64,000 nt of DNA from an uncultured Bacteroidota bacterium (GCA_903835005.1 CAILLK010000007.1:1-64000); one strand, 5' to 3'. Positions 37,876-47,287 are shown, counted from the stretch's first letter. The notes: generated from the letters alone by a model not told the origin. Made by a program: numbers and translations.

Positions 37876-37883
37876 TAACTTTA
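37876..37883 (+). promoter_or_regulatory. -7 box TAACTTTA of the Bax inhibitor-1 gene
   Basis: TAACTTTA fits TAnnTTTG at seven of eight positions and lies 21 bp before the ATG at 37905. A TTTT stretch at 37854-37857, 18 bp upstream, may act as a poor -33 element. Confidence 0.4.
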
Positions 37884-37904
37884 CATAATCAATTTACAGA
37901 AAAT

Positions 37905-38666
37905 ATGAGCGAAAACAATAGGGAATTTTCAAGGTATACCGTTATCGACAGCCAGCCGTCCACAGGCGAGGGTACTGCCGCAGCTAGGTTTATGGCCAAT
38001 GTATTTATGTGGATGTTTGTTGCACTGGGCATTTCTACCATTATGGCTATTTTGTTCGCCTATGAGCCGGCATTCAGCAGCTTGCTTTATGATCAGTTTC
38101 CTCAGGGCATCCGGTTAACAGGCCTGGGTGCATTTGTTTCTTTTGCTCCCCTCATTTTTGTACTGGTAATGTCATTCGCATTTACCCGTTTGTCGGCGCC
38201 TTTGCTTACCTTGTTCCTGCTGCTGTTCGCTGCAACTATGGGAATGAGCCTCAGCACACTGCTTATGGTTTATACATCGGGTTCAGTTATCAGTTGTTTC
38301 GGTGCTGCCGCAGGTATGTTTGGTGTTATGGCCTTTATGGGCTATACTACAAAGCAGGACCTTACTTCTTTCGGCAGAATACTGATTATGGGCCTGATAG
38401 GTATAGTTATAGCCAGCCTCATCAATAGGTTTATCGGCAGCCCTGCTGTTAATTACCTGATCAGTATTATCGGTGTGGCAGTATTTACCGGTCTTACAGC
38501 TTACGACGTTCAGCGCCTTAAGAACATTGGTGCAGGTCTTGAGTATGAAGGAACTTCAGCAAATGATACCGGAAAGCTGGCTATCATGGGTGCGCTAAGG
38601 TTGTACCTCGATTTCATTAACCTCTTCATCATGTTGCTCAGGCTTTTTGGCAACAGGAGGAATTGA
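37905..38666 (+). CDS. Bax inhibitor-1/YccA family membrane protein
   Basis: A 253-residue inner-membrane protein with seven hydrophobic segments from about residue 33 on. It matches the Bax inhibitor-1/YccA family: FMANVFMWMFVALGISTIMA (about 29-48), the middle GAAAGMFGVMAFMGYTTKQDL, and the C-terminal AYDVQRLKN with the conserved Asp near the last helices (LYLDFINLFIMLLRLFG). Bacterial members form pH-sensitive Ca2+ leak channels or interact with FtsH. Monocistronic, with a strong terminator after it. Confidence 0.92.
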   Translation: MSENNREFSRYTVIDSQPSTGEGTAAARFMANVFMWMFVALGISTIMAILFAYEPAFSSLLYDQFPQGIRLTGLGAFVSFAPLIFVLVMSFAFTRLSAPLLTLFLLLFAATMGMSLSTLLMVYTSGSVISCFGAAAGMFGVMAFMGYTTKQDLTSFGRILIMGLIGIVIASLINRFIGSPAVNYLISIIGVAVFTGLTAYDVQRLKNIGAGLEYEGTSANDTGKLAIMGALRLYLDFINLFIMLLRLFGNRRN

Positions 38667-38689
38667 TGAAAAACGGTTTTCTTCTTTTT

Positions 38690-38715
38690 CGGCTGGCAGC
38701 TTTCCCTGTCAGCCG
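38690..38715 (+). terminator. Intrinsic terminator of the Bax inhibitor-1 gene
   Basis: CGGCTGGCAG (38690-38699) pairs with CTGTCAGCCG (38706-38715) across a 6-nt loop, giving a 10-bp stem with one G-T wobble, followed by ATTTTATTTTATT. It lies 24 bp after the stop at 38666. Confidence 0.82.
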
Positions 38716-38907
38716 ATTTTATTTTATTGGCCGGTTATTGATACTGATTTTGCCCGAAAACATGGATTTCACCAGGAGGAAAAGCAAGAAACAATAATGC
38801 TTTCTTTTTCAGGATAGCATCCATTTATTTTTGCAAATAAAGATAAATGAGTATTTTGTTCATAATTAAATTGGCCGGTAAGCTTCATTGAATAAAATGC
38901 AAATCAT

Positions 38908-39516
38908 ATGCCCGATACAATGGAATTACAAAAGGTAAAGAAATTTATTCTGGGCAAGCTTAAAAAAGAATTGCCTCAGAATCTTACCTACCACAATACA
39001 CGGCATATTAAAGATGTATTTAAAGCTGCCAGGATGCTGGCCAAAATTGAGCAGGTAAAAGGTGAAGATCTTATATTACTGCTGACAGCAGTTTTATTTC
39101 ATGATTCCGGATTTCTCTGGCAGCCATATGAGCACGAAAAGGTTTCGTGCGAAATAGCCAGAAAATATTTACCGGTGTATGGTTATAACCCCGGGCAGAT
39201 TGAGCGGATCTGCGGCATGATAATGGCCACAAAAATGCCACAGACACCTCACGACCTGCTGGAGGAAATAATCTGTGATTCAGACCTCGATTATCTGGGC
39301 AGGGATGATTTCTTTACCATAGGGCTTGGTCTTTATTACGAATTATCCATGTATGGTTTGCTAAGCAGCCGGGATGAATGGAATGTGCTTCAGATACGCT
39401 TCCTCGAGAAACACAAATATTTCACATCCTCTGCCAGGCAGCTCAGGCAACCCAAAAAAGAAGAATATATTGCCATTCTGAAAGAGCGGCTGAATAAAGA
39501 TAATCTCCCGTCTTAA
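38908..39516 (+). CDS. HD-domain phosphohydrolase
   Basis: A 202-residue cytoplasmic protein with an HD domain, a metal-dependent phosphohydrolase fold often acting on nucleotides. The metal ligands are visible: His in YHNTRHIKDVFKAAR (about 29-43), the HD pair in AVLFHDSGFLW (about 69-79), a further His in PYEHEKVSCEIARKY and the late Asp in ICDSDLDYLGRDDF (about 131-144). It lacks GGDEF or other fused domains. Substrate unknown. A TATTTTTG box at 38826-38833 could be its promoter. Confidence 0.87.
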   Translation: MPDTMELQKVKKFILGKLKKELPQNLTYHNTRHIKDVFKAARMLAKIEQVKGEDLILLLTAVLFHDSGFLWQPYEHEKVSCEIARKYLPVYGYNPGQIERICGMIMATKMPQTPHDLLEEIICDSDLDYLGRDDFFTIGLGLYYELSMYGLLSSRDEWNVLQIRFLEKHKYFTSSARQLRQPKKEEYIAILKERLNKDNLPS

Positions 39517-39582
39517 TTGCATGCTTCTTTTGCAATGTCATAAACCGGTTGTGCCTGCTTTCAAAACGGCTTCGTCCCTCTT

Positions 39583-40440
39583 TTACTCTACTTTAAGTTT
39601 TTCCTTCAGGAATTTAAGCGCATATCCCTGGGCTTCTTCCGCCGCTTTTGAATCAAATTTCGGGTTGCTGGGATTTGCAAATGCATGAACGGCATCAAAA
39701 CTGTGGAATGTGAATTTATGCCCGGCTGCTTCCACTTCCTTTCCAAACTGTTTTACATCGGGCTCCTTAATAAAATTATCTTTCGATCCGTAATTGTACA
39801 GCACATCAGCCCTGAGCGTTTTGATTCGTTTAGTGTCCTTTTCCGGAAAGCCATAATACATCACACATCCTGCTGCCTGGTTGCCCGCCGCAAGGGTCGC
39901 GTTAAATGACCACGAGCCACCCATGCACCAGCCTATTGTAGCTATGGATTTCCCTGTGCCGATTTTCTGTATCAGTCCTTTCAGTATTGCTTCACCCCTT
40001 TTAGCATCCAGCGCGCCCATCAGTTTGCCTGCCTCATCGGGCGATGAGGCCACCTTGCCATCATACAGGTCTGCGGCATATACAGCCACTCTGCCTCCCA
40101 GCAGTTGTTGCCATCTTTCAGCTTCCCTTTTTATGTAGTCGTTCAGGCCCCACCACTCATGCACTACAATCAGTATTTTATCGGTCTCTTCCTCAGCAGG
40201 CACATAAAAGGCATTGCCATCAGCTCCGCCGGCAATTTTATACGAAATCATGGTACCGCCTTTCTCAGGTGTATAATTGAAAGGTATTGGGGCCTCGTGT
40301 GCCGCTTTAAATGATTTGTTCAGGGCCAGAGCCTTCATGTCCTTACCTGCAGGTTTGGCGCAGCAGCTCTGGGCATAAATGTTATTGGCTGTTGTGCCTG
40401 TAAATAATACGAGCAGGAGTATCAGCAGCGTTTTTTTCAT
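39583..40440 (-). CDS. Exported dienelactone hydrolase family protein
   Basis: A 285-residue alpha/beta hydrolase of the dienelactone hydrolase family with a signal peptide (LLVLFTGTTANNIYAQ, about 8-24), so it acts in the periplasm. The family triad is complete: Cys in ATIGWCMGGSWSF (about 167-179), Asp in YNYGSKDNFIKEP and His in FDAVHAFANPSN. EWWGLNDYI gives the Glu-Trp segment of classic members. It lies 53 bp after the exported RidA-like gene on the same strand, so both are probably co-transcribed and act on a shared extracytoplasmic metabolite. Substrate unknown. Confidence 0.9.
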   Translation of the reverse strand: MKKTLLILLLVLFTGTTANNIYAQSCCAKPAGKDMKALALNKSFKAAHEAPIPFNYTPEKGGTMISYKIAGGADGNAFYVPAEEETDKILIVVHEWWGLNDYIKREAERWQQLLGGRVAVYAADLYDGKVASSPDEAGKLMGALDAKRGEAILKGLIQKIGTGKSIATIGWCMGGSWSFNATLAAGNQAAGCVMYYGFPEKDTKRIKTLRADVLYNYGSKDNFIKEPDVKQFGKEVEAAGHKFTFHSFDAVHAFANPSNPKFDSKAAEEAQGYALKFLKEKLKVE

Positions 40441-40493
40441 AACCTTAAATTTTATGAGTAAATGTATACATTGCTTTGACCTTTAACTATCAA

Positions 40494-40949
40494 TTATTTC
40501 TTACCCTTCATAACCGCCACACATTCTATCTCCACAAGTGCATCTTTGGGCAGCCGGGTTACCTGCACAGCGGCTCTGGCCGGTTTCAGATCCGGAAAGT
40601 AGTCTTTATAGATGTCATTTACTTTAGTGTAATCGTTCAGGTCTTTAAGGTAAACGGTTACTTTAACTACATGAGCCATATCCGAACCTGCAGCCAGCAG
40701 AACAGCTTTAAGGTTATCAAGCGCCTGATGCGTTTGGCTGCCTATATCGTCGCCCGCCAGTGTATTGGTTACCGGCGATAACCCAATCTGTCCGGACGTA
40801 TAAATAAGGTGGCCTGTTTTAATTGCCTGAGAATAGGGACCTATTGCTTTAGGCGCGCCATTGCTTGATATTGCAACAAGCCCTTTATCAGCGTGGCAAG
40901 CTGAAAGCAATAAAGATGGTATAATTAAAATAAACAAGCAGAATTTCAT
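40494..40949 (-). CDS. RidA-family protein with lipoprotein signal
   Basis: A 151-residue RidA/YjgF family protein. RidA hydrolyses reactive enamine/imine intermediates. The family core is full: GAPKAIGPYSQAIKTGHLIY (about 31-50), SGQIGLSP, the helix DNLKAVLLAAGSDMAHVVKV (about 79-98), PARAAVQVTRLPKDALVEIE (with the key Arg, about 124-143). Unlike cytosolic RidA it has an N-terminal lipoprotein-type signal, LFILIIPSLLLSACHAD (lipobox LSAC). So it should be anchored in the periplasm. It precedes the exported dienelactone hydrolase by 53 bp. Confidence 0.9.
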   Translation of the reverse strand: MKFCLFILIIPSLLLSACHADKGLVAISSNGAPKAIGPYSQAIKTGHLIYTSGQIGLSPVTNTLAGDDIGSQTHQALDNLKAVLLAAGSDMAHVVKVTVYLKDLNDYTKVNDIYKDYFPDLKPARAAVQVTRLPKDALVEIECVAVMKGKK

Positions 40950-41052
40950 TGAGCTGATTTTTTATCATGAAAGTAAGACAATAAGAACAATTATATAAAT
41001 CCGTTGAAGGTAAAATTGCGGATGCATTGGACTCGGCTTCCTGAAAAATAAA

Positions 41053-41074
41053 ACAGCCCCATAAATGGGGCTGT
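41053..41074 (-). terminator. Intrinsic terminator of the CHU_C-domain gene
   Basis: ACAGCCCCAT (41053-41062) and ATGGGGCTGT (41065-41074) pair perfectly across two bases (in practice an 8-bp stem with a 6-nt loop). On the minus strand the hairpin is followed by TTTTATTTTT. It lies 25 bp after the stop of the 840-residue protein gene. Confidence 0.82.
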
Positions 41075-41098
41075 AAATAAAGAATTGGTATCAGCAAC

Positions 41099-43621
41099 TT
41101 ATCTGATCAAAGTAACATTCCCTTTGTAAGTCTGATTGGTGCCATCAGGATGTGCTGTAATAATCTGGTAATTATATACACCCATATCCTGCGCTACACC
41201 CTGGTAGGTGCCATCCCATCCTACTTCCGGATTATTGGTATGGAAAACCAGTATGCCCCACCTGTTGAATACACTGAAATCAACCAGTTTCTGGTATTTC
41301 AGGTTGGTAATCCTGAAAAGGTCATTTAAACCATCTCCGTTCGGAGTGAACGCGCTTGGTATCAGATCCTTCGTGTTGAGATCAACATAAACCGGTATGT
41401 TGGCAGAGTCGGTGCAACCATAAAGGTTACGGCCGTAAACAGTATAGATAGTATAGGGGTCTGTTGGTGTGGCTACAGGGTCATTAATATTCGGGTTATC
41501 CAGTGTTCCGTTTGTTGGTGTCCAGGTATAATAAACAGCGCCCGATACATTCAGCTGAACACTTCCTCCGAATGGAATTGTAACTGGTCCCTGAGTAAGA
41601 TTCACCAGTGAAACAGGAGGGTAAGATATTATCTCTTCCGTGTCGCTTGCCGTGCAGCCAAAAGGATTCAGCACAAGTGGTTGGGTGGTTGTAACCGTAA
41701 CTGTATAAACATAGGTTCCAAGACCCATAAAATTAGTGGTTGAAGTTGTAGTCTGCCCGATATTATTGGTAGGTGCCCAGCTGTAACTGAACGGTATATA
41801 CCAGGGGGTAACTACTTTTCTCGGGTCGGCAGGTAATGCTCTTAAGGTCATAGAGTCGGCAAGACATACTGATGTATCGTGCACAGAGGTATTAATATCA
41901 ATACTGATGACATTAAAGGTATCGCTGAATTTGGCCTGGCAACCTATTGTATCAGTAACCGTAAGTGTTGCTGTAAAGAAACCAGCTACAGGCGATTCAT
42001 ATTCCACAGTATCTGTGGCGTTGTTGGCGCCGTTGGCGGGTACAATAACTACAGGCCTGTCATCTCCGAAATTCCAGGTATAACTTGGTTCATTTAGATT
42101 GATAGTACTTCCGTAAAACTTATTAGGTGTATTCAGACATACCGATTGTGCATCGCTGGTATAATTGGCCGAAATAGGATGTTGCACATTTACTGTGAAC
42201 ACAGTGTCAATCGAGCAGCCGAAGCTGGTTGAATAAGTCAGTGTATCTGTGTAAACGCCGGTATATCCCGGATTGGCAAAAACATGGCTTGCATTGACTG
42301 CGTTACTGGCAGCAGTACCATCGCCAAACGACCAGGTAGTTATATAGTCTGTTCCGGTGGGTGCAGACAGGTCATTGAAGGTTACCAGATCACCATTACA
42401 GCCCAGTTTTATGGAGTAATTCATTGCTAAGCTCAATGGTGGGGTGGTTAGCGTGACCGGCCCTACCTGATTGGACGGACAGTCCATTATTTTATAGAAA
42501 ATATAGTCGAGTGTGCCGGCACAAAGCCCGGAAATGGTAATAGTACTGTCTGCGCCTGCCGAATCAAGCAACACTGGTTGCGGCACTCCATTCAATGAAT
42601 AAATTACAGAATCCTGGGTAAAAGGCCTTACGCCATGTATTGTAATGGATCCGTTACATTCTCCGCAAACAGTTGGATTCGCAGACGTAATACCACTAAT
42701 GTAAGGCAGACCGCCTATACCACCTACTACTAACCAGGATGGTGTAACGTGTATGTAAGATTTTACGGTATCATTACAGCCGAGTGCACATGCAACATAA
42801 GTTGTGGTAACAGTTGGACTTACTGATACAGTTGGTCCGGTACCTAAATAAGCGCCCGTAGTGCTGTCATACCAATATATGGCAGATGCAGCATAAGGTA
42901 TCGGAGAATAAGGTATTGAAGAAACGGTATACGTTGTTCCTGCTGGGGTAAAGCGCCATGCTTCATTTGTAGCAGCCCAGACAGTCGGGTAATCTCTGCC
43001 CGGAGCAACAGTGGAAACAGTACCTGCTGCATTTTTAACTCCTACGATAGCTGCCTGGCTGTTCCAGCCGGTTAAGCAAATTGTTCTGTGCCCGATATGT
43101 ACCTCAGCTATTCCTGTGGACTCATAAATTATTATCTGTGTTGTAATCCATTCTGTTGTGCACGAATACATTGCTGTTCCGCAAAAGGTTACAGCAAAGT
43201 TCCTGTTGGGTGCAACGCCCTGTGTTGAGTAGTCAATAGTCCCGCCTGCCGGTATATATATATCGCACCAGGGACCACAGATAACATTCCTCATATCTAA
43301 ATAAGTGGTGCTGGCAAGATTAGCTGAAATTAACCATTCCTGGGGAGCAGATGCATATGCCAGGTTAAACCCTAAACAACCATTTGAACCTATAATACAT
43401 TGTGTATTAGGCACGCCATAGAAATTATAGGTAAACCCGATCGGTATAACCCCCGACCATCCATCATCTGCGGTTATACCAGATGCCGTAGGTATTATTC
43501 CTCCGGTAACTTCTGCAAAGAGCGTATGGTTCAGGCAATGAGGTGTATCTACTACGGTAACCTGGCTGAATGCAGACCCTGAAACAAATACTGAAATAAG
43601 AAACAATAAAATGTATTTCAT
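41099..43621 (-). CDS. T9SS type B secreted protein with PKD and CHU_C domains
   Basis: An 840-residue exported protein. The signal peptide covers about 1-20 (LLFLISVFVSGSAFSQ). The N-terminal ~220 residues form a beta-sandwich domain (GFTYNFYGVPNTQCIIGSNG). The middle carries Ig-like and PKD domains (about 420-600, with WSFGDGTAASN and YTWNFGDDRP). The final ~90 residues (LIPSAFTPNGDGLNDLFRIT through YKGNVTLIR) are the gliding-motility-associated CHU_C / T9SS type B sorting domain, which anchors or releases proteins at the cell surface. Likely an adhesin. ATG 43621 begins the signal peptide; 29 further in-frame codons upstream look non-coding. A strong terminator follows. Confidence 0.87.
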   Translation of the reverse strand: MKYILLFLISVFVSGSAFSQVTVVDTPHCLNHTLFAEVTGGIIPTASGITADDGWSGVIPIGFTYNFYGVPNTQCIIGSNGCLGFNLAYASAPQEWLISANLASTTYLDMRNVICGPWCDIYIPAGGTIDYSTQGVAPNRNFAVTFCGTAMYSCTTEWITTQIIIYESTGIAEVHIGHRTICLTGWNSQAAIVGVKNAAGTVSTVAPGRDYPTVWAATNEAWRFTPAGTTYTVSSIPYSPIPYAASAIYWYDSTTGAYLGTGPTVSVSPTVTTTYVACALGCNDTVKSYIHVTPSWLVVGGIGGLPYISGITSANPTVCGECNGSITIHGVRPFTQDSVIYSLNGVPQPVLLDSAGADSTITISGLCAGTLDYIFYKIMDCPSNQVGPVTLTTPPLSLAMNYSIKLGCNGDLVTFNDLSAPTGTDYITTWSFGDGTAASNAVNASHVFANPGYTGVYTDTLTYSTSFGCSIDTVFTVNVQHPISANYTSDAQSVCLNTPNKFYGSTINLNEPSYTWNFGDDRPVVIVPANGANNATDTVEYESPVAGFFTATLTVTDTIGCQAKFSDTFNVISIDINTSVHDTSVCLADSMTLRALPADPRKVVTPWYIPFSYSWAPTNNIGQTTTSTTNFMGLGTYVYTVTVTTTQPLVLNPFGCTASDTEEIISYPPVSLVNLTQGPVTIPFGGSVQLNVSGAVYYTWTPTNGTLDNPNINDPVATPTDPYTIYTVYGRNLYGCTDSANIPVYVDLNTKDLIPSAFTPNGDGLNDLFRITNLKYQKLVDFSVFNRWGILVFHTNNPEVGWDGTYQGVAQDMGVYNYQIITAHPDGTNQTYKGNVTLIR

Positions 43622-43988
43622 AAAATATTCTTCTGTTATTATTATTAGACAACAATATTTCAAAAATGGTTGGTATTCGCGCAAAAAATCTAATACCCTG
43701 ACCCGCAATTGTATTATTTTGTAAAAAATCAGGCTAAGTTAAGAATTTAATCAGAGAGTTTATACTAATAATTTACAGGCGAAAAAAATAAATATATAAT
43801 CAAAGTAAAAAAGTATTTACTTTGATAAAAAACTTGTTTATTGAAGCTCAATTCTATAAACATTGCTATTTTAATTTAATACCCTACACCTACTCCCGGA
43901 TTTTCCATTTACCTGACAGGTTCAATTCAAAGAAAAAATTCAAATTTCATTTTTTAGAAGTAACTTAGTGAAAAATATCTTCCTGTAA
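43622..43988. other. AT-rich divergent promoter region
   Basis: About 367 bp separate the divergent CHU_C and NHL genes. It is AT-rich and must contain both promoters. A weak TAACTTAG box at 43962-43969 could serve the NHL gene. I see no gene, repeat or hairpin of note. Confidence 0.4.
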
Positions 43989-45911
43989 ATGTTACTTTAT
44001 AAAGCCTGTTCGAAACCCGGGATACTGATATTATCTATAATGCTCACTGTGTTTTCCGCCAGGCTACAGGCTCAGTTGATTATTAGCACTATTGCAGGTA
44101 CGGGAGCTGCAGCTTATGGCGGCGATGGCGGCCCAGCCACTACTGCTATATTAAATAATCCATACGGTGTTGCTGTCGATCCTTCCGGTAATGTTTTTAT
44201 TGCGGACTATGCCAATAACCGGATCAGGAAAATTAATAGTGCAGGTATAATCACAACCGTTGCCGGAACAGGCTTTTCGGGTTTTACAGGCGATGGCGGG
44301 CCGGCAACTAATGCAAAAATTTATGCACCCAGGGGAATAACTTCTGATAATGCCGGCAATATATTCTTTTCAGATTATGCCAACAACCGAATCCGTAAAA
44401 TAACTACAGCAGGCATTATCAGCACTGTGGCAGGCAATGGCTTACCTGGTTTCAGTGGCGATGGCGGACAGGCAACTGCTGCACAACTGAATTTTGCCTG
44501 GGGCGTCGGCGTAGATGCCGCAGGTAACCTTTATATTGCCGATCAGATGAACTGCCGTATTCGTAAAGTAAATACTTCAGGTATAATTTCCACCATCGGT
44601 GGTACAGGTATAGCTTTCTTCAGTGGAGACGGCGGGCCTGCTGTTTCTGCCGGAATACAATACCCGATGGGTCTCGTGGTAGATGGGCCTGGTAATGTGT
44701 ATATCTGCGATGAGGGCGACTGCCGTATCCGGAAAATTAATACGGCCGGAATTATTTCTACCATAGCAGGAAACGGCTCAGCTGGCTTTACCGGCGATGG
44801 TGGTCCGGCTACATTGGCTAAGTTATATTACCCACAGGGTATTACCCTCGACAATTCAGGTAATGTTTATGTTGCCGACCTGAATAACAACAGGATAAGG
44901 GAGATAAACACTTCGGGTGTTATTAATACGATTACCGGTACAGGTGTTGCAGGTTATTCAGGTGATGGCGGTCCGCCTTCGCTTGCCGAAATTAATCAGT
45001 CTACAGGTGTTGCTGTAGATGCATCTGGAATAATCTATATTGCCGACAACGACAATAACAGGATTCGGGAGATCCATATTGGCAGCCATGCACCTTATTT
45101 TACGCATGGACACCATCAGTCACGATCATTCTGTCCCGTCGAATCAGTTGATCTTGATTCATTACTGATGGTCTTTGATATTGATACCGGGCAAACAGAA
45201 ACGTGGAATATCATTTTACCTCCAATCCATGGTTCGCTTAGCGGGGTCTATTCCACTCTTTCCACAGGTGCCAATCTGCTCCCTTCAGGTTATATCTATA
45301 TACCTGCCCCGGGTTATGCCGGAACTGATTCTGTTAAAATACGGGTTAACGACGGCACTTTTTCTGATACTACTACAATTGTTTTTAATATTTTGCCAAG
45401 CCCTGATGCAGGGTTGATTACTGGTGTAGATAGTTTATGCCCTTATGATACCCTTACATTCAGAGATACTGTATCGGGGGGAGCATGGAGCAGCAGTAAT
45501 ACTTCAGTTGCCGGTATTTCAGGGTCAGGCCTTGTTGGTAGCTTAACTCCCGGATTTACTGATATTATTTACACTGTAACCAATGTTTGTGGAACTGCCA
45601 GTGCCAATTTTCCGTTATTTATCAAGTCGGATTGTAAAACAGGATTTCAAAATATTTACGGGCATTCCGGACAGAGAATAGCCATTTCGCCCAACCCTAA
45701 TAATGGATTATTTGAAATGAATATTATAACAGACCTGCCGGGGGATGTCAGGTATACTATCAGCAATATTATTGGTGAAAAGGTAGCAACTCTTAGTGCA
45801 ACGTGTGGAATACCAATTCAATTTCACCTGGATAAGCCTGCAGGCATTTATTTCGTTTCCGCCGTTACGGCCACCGGGATTTGGGAATCAAAATTTATGA
45901 TTATTAAATAA
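43989..45911 (+). CDS. T9SS cargo protein with six NHL repeats
   Basis: A 640-residue secreted protein. A signal peptide covers about 1-29 (SIMLTVFSARLQAQ). Six near-identical NHL repeats of about 56 residues follow (about 30-360), each with an IAGTG start, a GDGGPAT turn, and a VDPSGNVFIADYANNRIRKI-like core. They should close a six-bladed beta-propeller used for binding proteins or glycans. Then come a cadherin-like domain (about 365-475, VKIRVNDGTFSD), an Ig-like domain (about 475-560) and a T9SS type A sorting domain (ISPNPNNGLFEMNI to FMIIK). The repeats are also similar as DNA (about 168-bp units). A second, shorter NHL protein is encoded at 54559-56130. Confidence 0.87.
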   Translation: MLLYKACSKPGILILSIMLTVFSARLQAQLIISTIAGTGAAAYGGDGGPATTAILNNPYGVAVDPSGNVFIADYANNRIRKINSAGIITTVAGTGFSGFTGDGGPATNAKIYAPRGITSDNAGNIFFSDYANNRIRKITTAGIISTVAGNGLPGFSGDGGQATAAQLNFAWGVGVDAAGNLYIADQMNCRIRKVNTSGIISTIGGTGIAFFSGDGGPAVSAGIQYPMGLVVDGPGNVYICDEGDCRIRKINTAGIISTIAGNGSAGFTGDGGPATLAKLYYPQGITLDNSGNVYVADLNNNRIREINTSGVINTITGTGVAGYSGDGGPPSLAEINQSTGVAVDASGIIYIADNDNNRIREIHIGSHAPYFTHGHHQSRSFCPVESVDLDSLLMVFDIDTGQTETWNIILPPIHGSLSGVYSTLSTGANLLPSGYIYIPAPGYAGTDSVKIRVNDGTFSDTTTIVFNILPSPDAGLITGVDSLCPYDTLTFRDTVSGGAWSSSNTSVAGISGSGLVGSLTPGFTDIIYTVTNVCGTASANFPLFIKSDCKTGFQNIYGHSGQRIAISPNPNNGLFEMNIITDLPGDVRYTISNIIGEKVATLSATCGIPIQFHLDKPAGIYFVSAVTATGIWESKFMIIK

Positions 45912-46078
45912 TCAATTGCGGTAGTTTACTGATTCATTCCAGGTATCATAATTTGTTAACCCTTTTTCATGGGTTACTGAATCACAATTTATTTCAAAAA
46001 CTGCACAAAGATTATTCAGGATCTTTTTTTGCCTGTATCCTCGGCTTGTGTACTTTTATCCGCTCAATATCCATAATC

Positions 46079-47212
46079 ATGCAGGACTTAAGTTCATTTT
46101 TGGAAGTATCCCTTATTTCAGAAGGGAAAGAACATCGAAACTACGAACCGTTACAGTGGGGCGCAAATATAAAAAATGTATCAGATCCCGATTTTGATCT
46201 CACAGATACGGATATAGTGCTTGTTGGCTGCGGAGATTGGCGCGGAGCGGCTACGGAAATGAAATTCAGCAACAGCCCTGATGTTATCAGGGAGGAATTA
46301 TTTAAAATGTATTACTGGCATGGCGGTCTTAAAATAGCTGATGCCGGTAATATTAGAATGGGCGCGTCAATTGGTGATACGCGTGCCGCATTACTTACAG
46401 TATTGCGCGAAATTCATGATGCAGGAAAAATAGCGCTGATTCTGGGTGGTTCTCACGACCTTACCTTGCAGCAATACGAGGTATTCAAAAAATCAGAACA
46501 GCTGGCTGTTGGCACTGTAGCTGATATGCTGATCAATCTCGACGATAGCGAAGAGACTACCGCCAGCAGTTTCCTGATGGAAATGCTTACCGGCACACCC
46601 AACTTTATGTCGCACTACAGCCATATCGGTTTTCAGAGCTACTATGCACATCCTCGCATGCTGGAAACACTGGATAAGCTTCGTTTCGACTTTTACAGGC
46701 TGGGCAAAGTGCGGGAGCATGTGGAAGATATGGAACCAGTGCTGAGGATAAGCGATTTTTTCAGTTTCGATATTTCGGCAGTTCGGTACAGCGATGCACC
46801 TGCAAATATCAATGGGTCGCCCAATGGCCTCACCGGTGAAGAATCCTGCCTCCTTACCCGCTATGCGGGTATGAGTGACAAACTCACTTCATTTGGTATA
46901 TATGGTTACAATCCTGCCGGTGATACCCACAACATGACAGCCCGGCTTATTGCACAGATGATCTGGTACTTTGTAGATGGCCTGCTGGTAAGGAGAACAG
47001 AAGCACATCTTTCAGAGCGCACTGAGTTTGATATTTTTAATGTAATCTTTACCGACAATGATACCGTTTTCCTTAAAAGCAAGCGCACAAGCCGCTGGTG
47101 GATGAAACTGCCCGATGGCACATTCGTGCCCTGCTCTTATAACGACTACCTGATAGCCAGCAACGACGAAATACCGGAGCGCTGGCTGCGGGAGCAGGAA
47201 AGGCTGATGTAA
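46079..47212 (+). CDS. Ureohydrolase-like protein (arginase/formimidoylglutamase fold), probable pseudoenzyme
   Basis: A 377-residue protein of the arginase/agmatinase/formimidoylglutamase fold. The first metal motif is kept: LILGGSHDLTLQQYEVF (His about 125). The DAHxD motif appears replaced by ADMLINLDDSEE, and the SFDIDALDP motif by FSFDISAVRYSDAP, so only one His and one Asp of the usual six ligands are clearly kept; the Glu before the C-terminus is also gone (GIYGYNPAGD). Bacteroidota proteins of this type are often labelled formimidoylglutamase, but no hut genes are nearby and activity is doubtful. ATG 46079 gives the usual N-terminus (MQDLSSFLEV); the 42 extra codons in frame upstream look non-coding. 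Confidence 0.75.
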   Translation: MQDLSSFLEVSLISEGKEHRNYEPLQWGANIKNVSDPDFDLTDTDIVLVGCGDWRGAATEMKFSNSPDVIREELFKMYYWHGGLKIADAGNIRMGASIGDTRAALLTVLREIHDAGKIALILGGSHDLTLQQYEVFKKSEQLAVGTVADMLINLDDSEETTASSFLMEMLTGTPNFMSHYSHIGFQSYYAHPRMLETLDKLRFDFYRLGKVREHVEDMEPVLRISDFFSFDISAVRYSDAPANINGSPNGLTGEESCLLTRYAGMSDKLTSFGIYGYNPAGDTHNMTARLIAQMIWYFVDGLLVRRTEAHLSERTEFDIFNVIFTDNDTVFLKSKRTSRWWMKLPDGTFVPCSYNDYLIASNDEIPERWLREQERLM

Positions 47213-47245
47213 TTGATTTATCATTTCATTGTATTAGAATATGAT

Positions 47246-47253
47246 TAACTTTG
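47246..47253 (+). promoter_or_regulatory. -7 box TAACTTTG of the 51-aa/202-aa module
   Basis: TAACTTTG matches TAnnTTTG fully and ends 34 bp before the ATG at 47288. It lies after the stop of the ureohydrolase-like gene (47212), so the two-gene module appears to have its own promoter. A TTG at 47229-47231 is only 14 bp upstream, short for a -33 element. Confidence 0.5.
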
Positions 47254-47287
47254 GTACTGGATTTGATTAATTTTAATGATCAGTTTT

